The notes: a model not told the origin generated them from the letters alone. 64,000 nt of DNA from Pseudomonas saponiphila (GCF_900105185.1 NZ_FNTJ01000001.1:558001-622000), one strand, 5' to 3'. Shown: positions 37,824 to 48,329, numbered from the stretch's first letter. Numbers and translations are program-made.

Positions 37824-38510
37824 TCAGCCGAGGATCAGGTAGTCGCACCCTTCGACCTGACCGCGTCGCAGCGGGTTCCGAGTGCAGTAGGGGGCGAAGG
37901 CGGCATCGACGAAACGGTACATCAGGTGTTCGTCACGGCCATGGGGAATGCCCAGGCGCGTGGTCTGGATGATGTGCGGCACTCTACTGCCGACGTCCTC
38001 GACGAACAGGATTTCATGGTCGAAACGTTTTGCATCCCAATTCGCGACTTTGAGGCCCATGGCCTTGCACAGCAGGGTCTGGCCGGCGCAGAGCTTTTGC
38101 GCAGGGCGCGGATGACCGCTGGCGTCCGGGTTGTTCAATTGCATTTGCGCCAGGCTGGCCGGGCCGGAGAGCGAGTCGACCCAGGGGTAGCCGGACTTGA
38201 TCAGCACCGCGTTGCCGGGGCCCTGGGCGCTGAAGTTCAGCGAGTCGCCGCCGCGGGCGTAGTACATATAGATGTGGCCGCCATCCAGAAACAAAGCCTT
38301 ACGCTTTTCTGTGTAGCCGAGGGAGGCGTGACTGCCTTTTTCCTCGCAGTAATAGGCTTCGGTTTCGATGATGCGCGCGGACAACCAGAGTTCGCCAACC
38401 TTGTGGCGGATGACTTTGCCCAGCAGTTCACGAGCGAGCAACTGTGCATCACGGTCGAAAAAGCCGTCAGGCAAGGCTTTGGGCGGCTGCGCGGAGGTTG
38501 GAATGGGCAT
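37824..38510 (-). CDS. 3-methyladenine DNA glycosylase
   Basis: A 228-residue AAG/MPG-type glycosylase that removes alkylated bases. ELLGKVIRHK, IIETEAYYCEEKGSHAS (the Glu-Ala-Tyr active site region) and YMYYARGGDSLNFSAQG are family blocks. The start at 38510 has no strong Shine-Dalgarno site. Confidence 0.9.
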   Translation of the reverse strand: MPIPTSAQPPKALPDGFFDRDAQLLARELLGKVIRHKVGELWLSARIIETEAYYCEEKGSHASLGYTEKRKALFLDGGHIYMYYARGGDSLNFSAQGPGNAVLIKSGYPWVDSLSGPASLAQMQLNNPDASGHPRPAQKLCAGQTLLCKAMGLKVANWDAKRFDHEILFVEDVGSRVPHIIQTTRLGIPHGRDEHLMYRFVDAAFAPYCTRNPLRRGQVEGCDYLILG

Positions 38511-38644
38511 GGCGGCGAGGGTTATGGCGAAAAAAAGTGACGCAATGGTAACAACTCCAGGCTTAATTCAGGCTGAAGCACAAGTATTTACACTCCATTT
38601 CGACCATCCGCCCGTGACCGCTGTCCGTGAACGGGCGCGACAGC

Positions 38645-38650
38645 TATAAT
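38645..38650 (+). promoter_or_regulatory. Possible -10 box for proA
   Basis: A perfect TATAAT lies 36 bases before the proA start. The -35 position is poor (TGTCCG), so the call is weak. Confidence 0.35.
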
Positions 38651-38686
38651 CAGCCGCTTTCCTCTTTGCCAAGACCACACCAGACC

Positions 38687-39952
38687 ATGACTGAGTCCGT
38701 TCTTGACTACATGACCCGTTTGGGTCGCTCTGCCCGCCAAGCTTCCCGGGTGATCGCCCGTGCCACCACCGCGCAGAAGAATCGTGCGCTGCTGGCGGCT
38801 GCCGATGCCTTGGACGCGGCGCGACCGGAGCTGACTGCGGCCAACGAGCAGGACCTGGCCAACGGCCGGGCCAATGGTCTGGAGCCGGCTCTGCTGGATC
38901 GTCTGGCGCTGACGCCCGTGCGTATCGACGAGATGATCGAAGGCTTGCGCCAAGTGGCCAAGCTGCCTGACCCCATCGGTGAAATCCGCGATATGCGCTA
39001 CCTGCCTTCGGGCATTCAGGTGGGCAAGATGCGCGTGCCCCTGGGGGTGATCGGCATCATCTACGAATCGCGTCCGAACGTGACCATCGATGCTGCCAGC
39101 CTGTGCCTGAAGTCGGGCAACGCCACCATCCTGCGTGGCGGTTCCGAGGCGATCCATTCCAACCGTGCCATCGCCACCTGCATTCAGCAGGGCCTGGCGG
39201 CGGCCGACCTGCCGCCCCACGTGGTGCAGGTGGTGGAAACCACCGACCGCGCTGCGGTGGGTGCGCTGATCACCATGCCCGAATTTGTCGACGTGATCGT
39301 GCCCCGTGGCGGCAAGAGCCTCATCGAGCGGGTCAGCCGTGACGCCAAGGTGCCGGTGATCAAGCACCTGGACGGCGTCTGCCACGTGTACATCGATGTG
39401 GCGGCGGACCTGGACAAGGCGATCCGCATTGCCGACAACGCCAAGACCCAGCGCTACGCCCCGTGCAACACCATGGAAACCCTGCTGGTTCACGCCGCCA
39501 TTGCCGAACGTGTATTGCCGCCGCTGGCCGCGATCTATCGCGACAAGGGCGTCGAACTGCGCGGCTGCGCGCAAACCCGCGCGATCCTGGGGGCCGACGT
39601 GCTGCAAGCCACCGAAGAAGACTGGCGCACCGAGTACACCGCGCCGATTCTCTCGATCCGGGTGCTGGACAACCTGGAGCAGGCCATCGAGCACATCAAT
39701 ACCTATGGCTCGCACCATACCGACTCGATCGTCACCGAGAACTTCAGTGATGCCCGTCGCTTCCTCAACGAAGTGGATTCCAGTTCGGTCATGGTCAACG
39801 CCTCGACGCGCTTTGCCGACGGCTTTGAATACGGCCTGGGCGCGGAGATCGGTATCTCCACCGACAAGCTGCATGCCCGTGGCCCAGTGGGCCTGGAAGG
39901 CCTGACCAGTGAAAAATACGTAGTCTTCGGCGACGGTCACGTGCGCACTTGA
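38687..39952 (+). CDS. proA: Gamma-glutamyl phosphate reductase
   Basis: A 421-residue NADPH-dependent enzyme of proline synthesis. [20 protein letters not shown] and the catalytic Cys in [15 protein letters not shown] are clear. The start at 38687 gives the usual [14 protein letters not shown] opening. The stop overlaps nadD by one base. Confidence 0.96.
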   Translation: MTESVLDYMTRLGRSARQASRVIARATTAQKNRALLAAADALDAARPELTAANEQDLANGRANGLEPALLDRLALTPVRIDEMIEGLRQVAKLPDPIGEIRDMRYLPSGIQVGKMRVPLGVIGIIYESRPNVTIDAASLCLKSGNATILRGGSEAIHSNRAIATCIQQGLAAADLPPHVVQVVETTDRAAVGALITMPEFVDVIVPRGGKSLIERVSRDAKVPVIKHLDGVCHVYIDVAADLDKAIRIADNAKTQRYAPCNTMETLLVHAAIAERVLPPLAAIYRDKGVELRGCAQTRAILGADVLQATEEDWRTEYTAPILSIRVLDNLEQAIEHINTYGSHHTDSIVTENFSDARRFLNEVDSSSVMVNASTRFADGFEYGLGAEIGISTDKLHARGPVGLEGLTSEKYVVFGDGHVRT

Positions 39953-40596
39953 TGGGCAAACGTATCGGTCTGCTGGGCGGCACCTTCGATCCAGTGCATA
40001 TCGGCCACTTGCGTGGCGCACTGGAGGTGGCGGAATCCATGCAACTCGATGAGCTGCGCCTGACGCCTAGTGCCAGGCCGCCGCATCGGGATACACCGCA
40101 GGTGTCGGCGCTCGATCGTCTGGCGATGGTCGAGTGTGCGGTGGCGGGCGTTTCTCCCTTGGTGGTGGACGACCGTGAGCTGAAGCGGGACAAACCGTCC
40201 TACACCATCGACACCCTGGAGCAGATGCGGGCCGAGTTGGCCGCGGATGACCAGTTGTTTCTGTTACTGGGCTGGGACGCGTTTTGCGGCCTGCCCACCT
40301 GGCATCGTTGGGAAGAATTACTCCAGCATTGCCACATCCTGGTGCTGCAACGCCCGGATGCCGACAGCGAGCCTCCGGATGCCTTGCGCAACCTTCTGGC
40401 CGCGCGCTCGGTGAGCGACCCACTGGCCCTGCAAGGGCCGGGGGGACACATTGCATTCGTCTGGCAGACGCCGCTTGCGGTGTCCGCCACCCAGATCCGT
40501 CAACTGCTGGCCAGCGGTAAGTCGGTACGTTTCCTGGTGCCTGACGCGGTCCTGGCCTATATCGATGCTCACGGACTTTACCGTGCGCCGAACTGA
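39952..40596 (+). CDS. nadD: Nicotinate-mononucleotide adenylyltransferase
   Basis: A 214-residue enzyme of NAD synthesis. The opening [20 protein letters not shown] contains the nucleotidyltransferase HxGH motif, and [20 protein letters not shown] is the C-terminal ISSTxIR-like motif. ATG at 39952 overlaps the proA stop (TGATG), so the genes are coupled. Confidence 0.96.
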   Translation: MGKRIGLLGGTFDPVHIGHLRGALEVAESMQLDELRLTPSARPPHRDTPQVSALDRLAMVECAVAGVSPLVVDDRELKRDKPSYTIDTLEQMRAELAADDQLFLLLGWDAFCGLPTWHRWEELLQHCHILVLQRPDADSEPPDALRNLLAARSVSDPLALQGPGGHIAFVWQTPLAVSATQIRQLLASGKSVRFLVPDAVLAYIDAHGLYRAPN

Positions 40597-40656
40597 AGGA
40601 ACGCTGCCGGCCTGTGCTGAGCGGCGTTCCAAACATACGAGCTGAACGAGTTTTAT

Positions 40657-41079
40657 ATGACTAACCAAGTAATGAAAGGCGAAGATCTGGTCAAGGTGGC
40701 TGTTGCCGCGCTGGAAGACGTCAAGGCCCAGGACGTCCTGGTGATCGATGTTCGCGACAAGCAGAGCATCACTGACTACATGATCATCGCCACCGGTACT
40801 TCCAACCGCCAGATCGGCGCGATGCTGGAAAAGGTCCGCGAAATGGTCAAGGCCCAGGGCGTGCGCCCACTGGGTGAAGAAGGCAAGGGCGATAGCGACT
40901 GGGTGCTGCTGGACCTGGACGACGTGATCGTGCACATGATGACCGCCTCGGCTCGTCAGTTCTACGACCTGGAGCGCCTGTGGCAGGGCGCCGAGCAGAG
41001 CCGCGCGGCCGATGGCAAGCACCACAGCCCGGAGCATGGCCACGAGCACTTCACCAAGCTCAACAAAGACCAGCAATAA
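40657..41079 (+). CDS. rsfS: Ribosome silencing factor
   Basis: A 140-residue RsfS/YbeB protein that binds uL14 and blocks subunit joining. DVRDKQSITDYMIIATGTSNRQ and GDSDWVLLDLDDVIVHMM are diagnostic. The tail after residue 105 is a His- and Gln-rich extension. Between nadD and rlmH as in other gamma-proteobacteria. Confidence 0.96.
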   Translation: MTNQVMKGEDLVKVAVAALEDVKAQDVLVIDVRDKQSITDYMIIATGTSNRQIGAMLEKVREMVKAQGVRPLGEEGKGDSDWVLLDLDDVIVHMMTASARQFYDLERLWQGAEQSRAADGKHHSPEHGHEHFTKLNKDQQ

Positions 41080-41088
41080 GGGACGGCT

Positions 41089-41556
41089 GTGCGCCTGCGT
41101 CTGATTGCTGTCGGTTCACGCATGCCCAAGTGGGTGGAAGAGGGTTGGCACGAATATGCCAAGCGTCTGCCCTCCGAACTGGCGCTGGAACTGGTGGAAA
41201 TTCCGCTCAATACCCGGGGCAAGAACGCCGACGTGGCTCGCTTCATCCGTCAGGAAGGCGAGGCCATGCTGGCCAAGGTCGGGCATAACGAGCGCATCGT
41301 CACCCTTGAGGTCCATGGCAAGCCCTGGAGCACCGAGCAACTGGCGGTGGAACTGGATCGCTGGCGCCTCGATTCGCGCACGGTGAACTTCATGGTCGGC
41401 GGCCCGGAAGGGTTGGCGCCGGAAGTTTGTGCGCGAGCCGATCAGCGCTGGTCGCTGTCGCCGCTGACCCTGCCGCATCCGCTGGTGCGGATTCTTATCG
41501 GTGAACAGCTGTATCGCGCCTGGACCGTGCTGTCCGGGCACCCTTACCACAAGTAG
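41089..41556 (+). CDS. rlmH: 23S rRNA pseudouridine-1915 N3-methyltransferase
   Basis: A 155-residue SPOUT methyltransferase. The knot region [14 protein letters not shown] and the C-terminal [20 protein letters not shown] are diagnostic. GTG start at 41089, nine bases after rsfS. Confidence 0.96.
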   Translation: MRLRLIAVGSRMPKWVEEGWHEYAKRLPSELALELVEIPLNTRGKNADVARFIRQEGEAMLAKVGHNERIVTLEVHGKPWSTEQLAVELDRWRLDSRTVNFMVGGPEGLAPEVCARADQRWSLSPLTLPHPLVRILIGEQLYRAWTVLSGHPYHK

Positions 41557-41568
41557 CCCGCGCCCCTC

Positions 41569-43464
41569 ATGTCCCAGCCGATCCGTATCAAGGACCACGA
41601 AAAAGACGCCCGTCTGGTGCGTGGCCGGGTCGTGTTCGGCGCCATTATGGTGATCTGCCTGATTGGCGTGCTGATTGCCCGGCTGTATTACCTGCAGGTG
41701 ATCCAGTACGACTATCACTCCACGCTTTCAGAGAACAATCGGGTGCATGTGCAGCCGATTCCTCCGACTCGCGGGCTGATTTTCGACCGCAACGGCGTGG
41801 TGGTGGCTGATAACCGGCCCAGCTTCAGTCTGAGCATGACCCGGGAGCGTTCCGGTGACTGGCAGCAGGTCCTCGATGTGATCGTCGAGGTGCTGGAGCT
41901 GACTCCGGAAGATCGCGTGCTGTTCGAAAAGCGCATGAAGCAGGGGCGGCGTCCCTTCGAGCCGGTGCCGATCCTGTTCGAGCTGACCGAAGAGCAGATC
42001 GCCCGAATCGCGGTGAACCAGTTCCGTCTGCCCGGGGTGGAAGTGGTGGCCCAATTGGTCCGGCATTACCCTCAGGGCGCGCACTTTGCGCATTCCGTGG
42101 GCTACATGGGGCGGATCAACGAGAAAGAGCTGAAGTCCCTGGACCCGGTGAACTACAGCGGCACCCACCACATCGGCAAGACCGGCATCGAGCGCTTCTA
42201 CGAGCCGGAACTGCACGGCCAGGTAGGCTATGAAGAGGTGGAAACCAACGCTCGTGGGCGGGTGCTGCGGGTACTCAAGCGCACCGATCCGATTCCCGGC
42301 AAGGACATTGTCCTGAGCCTGGACATCAAACTGCAGGAAGCTGCGGAGCTGGCCTTGGGCGGGCGCCGTGGTGCGGTGGTGGCGCTGGATCCGAACACCG
42401 GTGAAGTGCTGGCGATGGTCAGCCAGCCGAGCTTTGATCCCAATCTGTTCGTCACCGGCATCAGCTTCAAGGCCTATGCCGAGTTGCGTGACTCGATCGA
42501 CCGGCCACTGTTCAACCGGGTGCTGCGCGGCCTGTATCCACCGGGCTCGACCATCAAGCCCGCGGTAGCCATTGCCGGGCTGGATGCCGGGGTGGTGACG
42601 GCCTCGTCCCGCGTCTACGACCCGGGTTACTACCAGTTGCCCAACTACGACCACAAGTACCGTAACTGGAACCGTACCGGTGACGGTTATGTCGACCTGG
42701 ATACCGCGATCATGCGGTCCAATGACACCTATTTCTACGACCTGGCCCACAAGCTGGGCATCGATCGGCTCTCGGCCTACCTGAGCAAGTTCGGGATCGG
42801 CCAGAAGGTCTCCCTGGACATGTTCGAGGAGTCGCCAGGGTTGATGCCGACTCGTGAATGGAAGCGCGCGACCCGGCGCCAGGCCTGGTTCCCGGGGGAG
42901 ACCCTGATCCTCGGGATCGGCCAGGGCTACATGCAGTCCACGCCGTTGCAACTGGCCCAGGCCACTGCGCTGGTTGCCAGCAAGGGCAAGTGGAACCGGC
43001 CGCACCTGGCCAAGAGCATCGAAGGCGAGAAGCCGGTGGATCACAATCCGATGCCGGACATCGTCCTGCGCGATCAGTCGGATTGGCTGAAGGTCAATCA
43101 CGGCATGCAGCAGGTGATGCACGGTGCCCGGGGCACGGCGCGCAAGGCTGCAATCGGATCGCCTTATCGCATTGCCGGCAAGAGTGGTACGGCCCAGGTG
43201 GTGGCCATCAAGCAGGGCGAGAAGTATGACCGCTCCAAGGTTCAGGAACGGCACCGCGACCACGCCCTGTTTGTCGGTTTCGCCCCGGCGGAAAACCCGA
43301 AAATCGTGGTTTCGGTCATGGTCGAGAACGGTGAGTCGGGTTCTGGGGTCGCCGCTCCGGTGGTGCGTCAGGTGATGGACGCCTGGCTTCTCGGCCAGGA
43401 TGGCCAGCTCAAGCCCGAGTTCGCCAGCCCTATCAGCGCGGAGGCTACGGCCCGTGAAGAGTAA
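41569..43464 (+). CDS. mrdA: Penicillin-binding protein 2, elongasome transpeptidase
   Basis: A 631-residue class B PBP. One N-terminal membrane segment (VVFGAIMVICLIGVLIARLYYL) is followed by the dimerisation region and the transpeptidase domain. PPGSTIKP carries the SxxK Ser, MRSNDTYF the SxN motif, and IAGKSGTAQV the KSGT motif. It crosslinks lateral-wall peptidoglycan with RodA. It overlaps rodA by 11 bases. Confidence 0.96.
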   Translation: MSQPIRIKDHEKDARLVRGRVVFGAIMVICLIGVLIARLYYLQVIQYDYHSTLSENNRVHVQPIPPTRGLIFDRNGVVVADNRPSFSLSMTRERSGDWQQVLDVIVEVLELTPEDRVLFEKRMKQGRRPFEPVPILFELTEEQIARIAVNQFRLPGVEVVAQLVRHYPQGAHFAHSVGYMGRINEKELKSLDPVNYSGTHHIGKTGIERFYEPELHGQVGYEEVETNARGRVLRVLKRTDPIPGKDIVLSLDIKLQEAAELALGGRRGAVVALDPNTGEVLAMVSQPSFDPNLFVTGISFKAYAELRDSIDRPLFNRVLRGLYPPGSTIKPAVAIAGLDAGVVTASSRVYDPGYYQLPNYDHKYRNWNRTGDGYVDLDTAIMRSNDTYFYDLAHKLGIDRLSAYLSKFGIGQKVSLDMFEESPGLMPTREWKRATRRQAWFPGETLILGIGQGYMQSTPLQLAQATALVASKGKWNRPHLAKSIEGEKPVDHNPMPDIVLRDQSDWLKVNHGMQQVMHGARGTARKAAIGSPYRIAGKSGTAQVVAIKQGEKYDRSKVQERHRDHALFVGFAPAENPKIVVSVMVENGESGSGVAAPVVRQVMDAWLLGQDGQLKPEFASPISAEATAREE

Positions 43465-44599
43465 TTTTGACCGCATCCTCTCCAGTGAGGATGTGATGCG
43501 TCGCCGCGCGACGCTGCTGCAGCGCCTGCATATCGACGGCCCGTTGCTGGTGCTGCTGCTGACGCTGGCCGCCGGTAGCCTGTTCGTGCTGTATTCGGCC
43601 AGCGGCAAGAGCTGGGATCTTTTGGCCAAGCAGGCCACGTCCTTTGGTATCGGCCTGGTGTCGATGATTGTCATCGCCCAGTTCGAGCCGCGATTCATGG
43701 CGCGCTGGGTGCCCCTGGCTTATGTGTTCGGCGTGGTGTTGCTGGTGGTGGTGGACGTCATGGGCCACAACGCCATGGGGGCTACCCGCTGGATCAACAT
43801 TCCCGGGGTGATCCGCTTCCAGCCGTCGGAGTTCATGAAGATCATCATGCCGGCGACCATCGCCTGGTACCTGTCCAAGCGCACGCTGCCGCCGCATCTC
43901 AAGCATGTGGGGATCAGCCTGATCCTGATCGGCATTCCGTTCATCCTGATCGTGCGCCAACCGGACCTGGGGACGGCCTTGCTGATCCTGGCCGGCGGCA
44001 CTTTCGTACTGTTCATGGGCGGCCTGCGCTGGCGCTGGATCCTCAGCGTGCTGGCGGCCGCGGTGCCAGTGGCGATCGCCATGTGGTTCTTCATCATGCA
44101 TGACTACCAGAAGCAGCGGATCCTGACGTTCCTCGACCCTGAAAGCGACCCCCTGGGCACTGGCTGGAACATCATCCAGTCCAAGGCGGCGATCGGTTCC
44201 GGTGGGGTTTTCGGCAAGGGCTGGTTGCTGGGTACCCAGTCGCACCTGGACTTTCTGCCGGAGAGCCACACCGACTTCATCATTGCGGTCATGGGGGAGG
44301 AGTTCGGCCTGGTGGGCATCTGTGCGCTGCTGCTGATCTACCTGCTGTTGATCGGGCGCGGGCTGGTGATCACTGCCCAGGCGCAGACACTGTTCGGCAA
44401 GTTGCTCGCAGGCAGCCTGACCATGACGTTTTTTGTTTACGTTTTCGTCAACATCGGTATGGTCAGTGGCTTGTTGCCGGTGGTGGGCGTGCCGTTGCCG
44501 TTCATTAGCTACGGAGGAACTTCGCTGGTGACACTACTGTCAGCGTTTGGGGTTTTGATGTCGATCCATACCCATCGCAAGTGGATCGCGCAGGTTTGA
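43454..44599 (+). CDS. rodA: Rod-shape peptidoglycan polymerase
   Basis: A 381-residue SEDS glycosyltransferase with about ten membrane segments. FQPSEFMKIIMP, RQPDLGTALLI and GVPLPFISYGGTSL are family motifs. The GTG start at 43454 gives the usual KSNFDRILSSEDVMRRR opening and overlaps the end of mrdA. Confidence 0.95.
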   Translation: MKSNFDRILSSEDVMRRRATLLQRLHIDGPLLVLLLTLAAGSLFVLYSASGKSWDLLAKQATSFGIGLVSMIVIAQFEPRFMARWVPLAYVFGVVLLVVVDVMGHNAMGATRWINIPGVIRFQPSEFMKIIMPATIAWYLSKRTLPPHLKHVGISLILIGIPFILIVRQPDLGTALLILAGGTFVLFMGGLRWRWILSVLAAAVPVAIAMWFFIMHDYQKQRILTFLDPESDPLGTGWNIIQSKAAIGSGGVFGKGWLLGTQSHLDFLPESHTDFIIAVMGEEFGLVGICALLLIYLLLIGRGLVITAQAQTLFGKLLAGSLTMTFFVYVFVNIGMVSGLLPVVGVPLPFISYGGTSLVTLLSAFGVLMSIHTHRKWIAQV

Positions 44600-44616
44600 T
44601 TAAGGTGAAGAATTCA

Positions 44617-45627
44617 ATGCAAGCAATGCGTGGCTGGGCCGCTCGGTATGCGCCGTGGGTCGGTCTGGTAGGCATCCTGGGTGCAGCGCAAACCGCGTTC
44701 GCCGGTGATTACGAAGGTTCGCCGCAAGTGGCCGAATTCGTTGGCGAAATGACTCGGGACTATGGTTTCGCCGGGGAACAGCTGATGGGCGTGTTCCGCG
44801 AGGCCGAGCGCAAGCAGTCGATTCTTGACGCCATTTCGCGGCCTGCCGAGCGGGTCAAGCAGTGGAAGGAATACCGGCCGATGTTCATCACCGACGCGCG
44901 CATTGCCCGCGGAGTGGACTTCTGGCGTCAGCACGAGGCGGTCCTGGCCCGCGCTGAACAGGAATACGGCGTGCCGGCCCAGGTCATAGTGTCGATCATT
45001 GGGGTTGAAACCTTTTTCGGTCGAAATACCGGGAATTACCGTGTAATCGACGCATTATCGACCCTGGGTTTCGATTATCCGCCGCGGGCCGAGTTCTTCC
45101 GCAAGGAGTTGCGCGAGTTCCTGCTGCTGGCCCGCGAAGAGCAGCTCGATCCGCTGAGCCTCAAGGGGTCCTACGCCGGGGCCATGGGGCTGCCGCAGTT
45201 CATGCCCAGCAGTTTTCGCGCCTATGCGGTGGATTTTGACGGCGATGGGCACATCAATATCTGGACCAACCCGGACGATGCCATTGGTAGCGTGGCCAGT
45301 TACTTCAAGCGCCATGGCTGGGTCGCCGGCGAGCCGGTGGTCAGTCGCGCCGATGTGCGTGGCGATCGCGTGGACGAAGGCCTGACCACGGGGATCGAAC
45401 CGACCAAGACGGTGGGGGAGTTGCGAGCCCTGGGCTGGTCGAGTCATGATGCGCTGCGCGATGATATGCCGGTCACCGCTTTCCGCCTGGAAGGTGACAA
45501 TGGCCCGGAATATTGGATGGGCCTGAAGAATTTTTACGCGATCACTCGCTATAACCGCAGCGTGATGTATGCCATGGCCGTACATCAGTTGTCTGAACAG
45601 CTGGTCCAAGCACGGGGCGTCAAGTAA
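44617..45627 (+). CDS. mltB: Membrane-bound lytic murein transglycosylase B
   Basis: A 336-residue periplasmic lytic transglycosylase that cuts glycan strands to 1,6-anhydro products. Signal peptide ends at AQTAFAG; no lipobox Cys is seen, so it is probably soluble. The catalytic Glu is in VSIIGVETFFGRNTG, and SYAGAMGLPQFMPSSFRAYA follows. Overlaps rlpA by one base. Confidence 0.93.
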   Translation: MQAMRGWAARYAPWVGLVGILGAAQTAFAGDYEGSPQVAEFVGEMTRDYGFAGEQLMGVFREAERKQSILDAISRPAERVKQWKEYRPMFITDARIARGVDFWRQHEAVLARAEQEYGVPAQVIVSIIGVETFFGRNTGNYRVIDALSTLGFDYPPRAEFFRKELREFLLLAREEQLDPLSLKGSYAGAMGLPQFMPSSFRAYAVDFDGDGHINIWTNPDDAIGSVASYFKRHGWVAGEPVVSRADVRGDRVDEGLTTGIEPTKTVGELRALGWSSHDALRDDMPVTAFRLEGDNGPEYWMGLKNFYAITRYNRSVMYAMAVHQLSEQLVQARGVK

Positions 45628-46628
45628 TGCTGGCAATGCCAATCCGCAAACCCCTGAAGCTGGTGGCTTTTGCCGCGTTGTCCTTGCTGGTGGTCAGTTG
45701 CTCGACGAGCCGCTCGCCGCAGCAGAAATCCTCGAATGGCGTGCGCTCCATGCCTGGGCTGGACGTCAACCGTGCCCACAAGGATGGCGCGCCTTGGTGG
45801 GATGTAGACGTTTCGCGGATCCCCGATGCGACCCCGACCTTGCATACCGGCCCTTACAAGGCCAATCCGTACACGGTGCTGGGCAAGACCTACTTCCCCA
45901 TCCAGGAGTCGAAGAACTACGTGGCTTCCGGCACGGCCTCCTGGTACGGCACCAAGTTCCATGGCCAGAACACTGCCAATGGCGAGGTCTATGACCTGTA
46001 TGGCATGAGTGCCGCACACAAAACCCTGCCATTGCCCAGCTACGTCAAGGTCACCAATCTGGACAACAACCGCAGCGTGATCCTGCGGGTTAACGACCGC
46101 GGTCCGTTCTATTCCGACCGGATCATCGACCTGTCCTACGCGGCGGCGAAGAAACTCGGCTATGCCGAAACCGGCACCGCCCGGGTCAAGGTCGAGGGCA
46201 TCGATCCGCAGCAGTGGTGGGCTCAGCGTGGCCGTCCGGCGCCGTTGATGCTCAACGAGCCGCAAGTGGCGCAAAATAGCGCGCCGGTGGTCACGGCTTC
46301 CACCGGCACAGTCGAGCAATGGACCCCGCCGCCCCAGCAGCACGCGGCCGCAGTGGTTCCGGTACAAGTGAAGAACGCTCCTGCAGCGGCTTCGGGCCAG
46401 TATTTGCAGGTGGGCGCGTTCGCTAACCCCGATGCTGCCGAGCTGTTGAGGTCGAAGTTGAGCAGCATGGTGAGCGCTCCGGTGTTCATCAGCTCGATCG
46501 TGCGCAACCAGCAGACGCTGCATCGGGTCCGCCTGGGGCCATTTGGCACGCCGGGTGAGGCCCAGCAAGCACAGAACAGCGTGCGCTTGGCCAACCTTGG
46601 GCAGCCCAGCGTGGTCACTGCCGAGTAG
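45627..46628 (+). CDS. rlpA: Septal lipoprotein and endolytic transglycosylase RlpA
   Basis: A 333-residue lipoprotein (lipobox LLVVSC). The double-psi beta-barrel domain (residues about 100-190; SGTASWYGTKFHGQNTANGE and RVNDRGPF) has the catalytic region for cleaving denuded glycans. A C-terminal SPOR domain (residues about 255-330; YLQVGAFANPDAAELL) targets division septa. ATG at 45627 overlaps the mltB stop; ATG at 45636 is also possible. Confidence 0.93.
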   Translation: MLAMPIRKPLKLVAFAALSLLVVSCSTSRSPQQKSSNGVRSMPGLDVNRAHKDGAPWWDVDVSRIPDATPTLHTGPYKANPYTVLGKTYFPIQESKNYVASGTASWYGTKFHGQNTANGEVYDLYGMSAAHKTLPLPSYVKVTNLDNNRSVILRVNDRGPFYSDRIIDLSYAAAKKLGYAETGTARVKVEGIDPQQWWAQRGRPAPLMLNEPQVAQNSAPVVTASTGTVEQWTPPPQQHAAAVVPVQVKNAPAAASGQYLQVGAFANPDAAELLRSKLSSMVSAPVFISSIVRNQQTLHRVRLGPFGTPGEAQQAQNSVRLANLGQPSVVTAE

Positions 46629-46739
46629 GAATATTGAAGATTGAAGGTCCGCTTGCGGTATTGGGGGGCGGGCCCTGGTTGTTGGCTCGACGAACAACAA
46701 AAGCCCGGCAAGGGTCAGTGAGTGAACAACTGCACACGC

Positions 46740-46776
46740 GACAGCCCTGTTAGAAGGCTGTCTGAAATAGTTTTGC
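46740..46776 (+). terminator. Hairpin with T-run between rlpA and dacA
   Basis: Stem GACAGCC (46740-46746) and GGCTGTC (46756-46762) with a 9-base loop, followed by a short T-run at 46771-46774. It could be a weak terminator or attenuator before dacA. Confidence 0.4.
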
Positions 46777-46815
46777 CCTCCCGGGCAAGTTTCCATTAGC
46801 AACTTCGAGAGACGG

Positions 46816-47973
46816 ATGAACATCACCACCTTTGCCAAACGCCTGTGCCTGCTTGTCCCGCTGATCATCACGCCCGCCGCCTGGGCGGTCGAAGCGATGC
46901 CGTCGCCACCGCAACTGGCCGCCAAATCCTATGTGCTCATGGACGCCAGCAGCGGTAACGTGCTGGTGGAGAACAATGGTGACCAGCGCCTGCCACCGGC
47001 CAGCCTGACCAAGCTGATGACCGCGTACATCGCGACCCTGGAGATCCGTCGCGGTCAGATCGGCGAGAACGATCCGGTGACCGTCAGCGAGAACGCCTGG
47101 CGTACCGGCGGTTCGCGGATGTTCATCAAGGTGGGCTCGCAAGTCACCGTCAGCGACCTGCTGCACGGGATCATCATCCAGTCGGGTAACGACGCCAGCG
47201 TCGCGGTTTCCGAGCACATCGCCGGCAGCGAAGACGCCTTTGCCGACATGATGAACAAGACCGCGGCCGACCTGGGCATGAGCAACAGCCACTTCATGAA
47301 TCCTACCGGTCTGCCGAATCCTGAGCACTATTCGTCGGCTCACGACATGGCGGTGCTGGCGCGGGCGATCATCCACGAAGACCCGGCCCACTACGCCATC
47401 TACTCGCAGAAAGAGTTCTTCTGGAACGGCATCAAGCAGCCCAACCGCAACCTCTTGCTGTGGCGCGACAAGACCGTCGACGGTCTGAAAACCGGCCACA
47501 CTGACGAGGCTGGCTACTGCATGGTGTCTTCTGCTGTGCGTGATGGCATGCGCCTGATCGCCGTGGTGTTCGGCACCAACAGCGAACAGGCCCGCGCCGC
47601 CGAAACCCAGAAGCTGCTGACCTATGGCTTCCGCTTCTTCGAAACCCAGACCTTCTACCAGAAGGGCACCGAGCTGGCCCAGGCCCAGGTCTGGAAAGGC
47701 ACCACTCATCAGGTCAAGGCCGGTCTGGCCGAAGATCTGACCATGACCATGCCTAAAGGCCAATTGAAAAAGCTGGCGGCCAGCATGACCATGAACCCGC
47801 ACCTGGTCGCGCCGATCGCCAAGGGTGACGTGATTGGTAAAGTCGAAGTGAAGCTGGACGATAAGGTGGTGCACAGCGCCGACCTGATCGCTCTGGAAGC
47901 GGTCGACGAAGGTGGTATCTTCCGCCGCATGTGGGATAGCATCCGCCTATTCTTCTACGGCTTGTTCAACTGA
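46816..47973 (+). CDS. dacA: D-alanyl-D-alanine carboxypeptidase (PBP5/6 type)
   Basis: A 385-residue low-molecular-weight PBP. Signal peptide ends in AAWA. PPASLTKLMTAY carries SxxK, QSGNDASVA the SxN motif and DGLKTGHTDEAG the KTG motif. A C-terminal amphipathic helix (RMWDSIRLFFYGLFN) anchors it to the membrane. Confidence 0.95.
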   Translation: MNITTFAKRLCLLVPLIITPAAWAVEAMPSPPQLAAKSYVLMDASSGNVLVENNGDQRLPPASLTKLMTAYIATLEIRRGQIGENDPVTVSENAWRTGGSRMFIKVGSQVTVSDLLHGIIIQSGNDASVAVSEHIAGSEDAFADMMNKTAADLGMSNSHFMNPTGLPNPEHYSSAHDMAVLARAIIHEDPAHYAIYSQKEFFWNGIKQPNRNLLLWRDKTVDGLKTGHTDEAGYCMVSSAVRDGMRLIAVVFGTNSEQARAAETQKLLTYGFRFFETQTFYQKGTELAQAQVWKGTTHQVKAGLAEDLTMTMPKGQLKKLAASMTMNPHLVAPIAKGDVIGKVEVKLDDKVVHSADLIALEAVDEGGIFRRMWDSIRLFFYGLFN

Positions 47974-47986
47974 TATTGTCGACCTG

Positions 47987-48021
47987 CATGGCCCTCGCTC
48001 CGAAGTGGATCGAGGGCCATG
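47987..48021. repeat. Inverted repeat between dacA and ybeD
   Basis: Perfect 11-bp arms CATGGCCCTCG (47987-47997) and CGAGGGCCATG (48011-48021) around a 13-base loop. No T-run follows, so it is not an obvious terminator. It may stabilise the dacA mRNA end. Confidence 0.55.
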
Positions 48022-48053
48022 TCCGTCGTCCGGCTTACGAGGCCGTTACTGCC

Positions 48054-48329
48054 ATGACAGACACTGACGTTAAGTCGCACAAGATTGAATTTCCCGTCGA
48101 TGACTATCCGATCAAGGTGATCGGTGACACGGTTGTCGGCTTCAAGGACACCGTGATCGAGATCCTTGCCAAGTACGCCACTCTGGACATCAAGTCCCTG
48201 GCCGAGCGTCAGAGCAGCAACGGCAAGTACACCACGGTACAACTGCACATCACCGCCACCGGCGAAGACCAACTGCGTGATATCAATAGTGCCCTGCGTG
48301 CTACCGGTGTCGTCCACATGGTGCTGTGA
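48054..48329 (+). CDS. ybeD: DUF493 (YbeD) family protein
   Basis: A 91-residue small ferredoxin-like-fold protein. [21 protein letters not shown] and [18 protein letters not shown] are typical. Lies upstream of lipB as in E. coli. Molecular role unknown, possibly allosteric regulation. Start at 48054 fits the family; its stop overlaps lipB. Confidence 0.93.
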   Translation: MTDTDVKSHKIEFPVDDYPIKVIGDTVVGFKDTVIEILAKYATLDIKSLAERQSSNGKYTTVQLHITATGEDQLRDINSALRATGVVHMVL

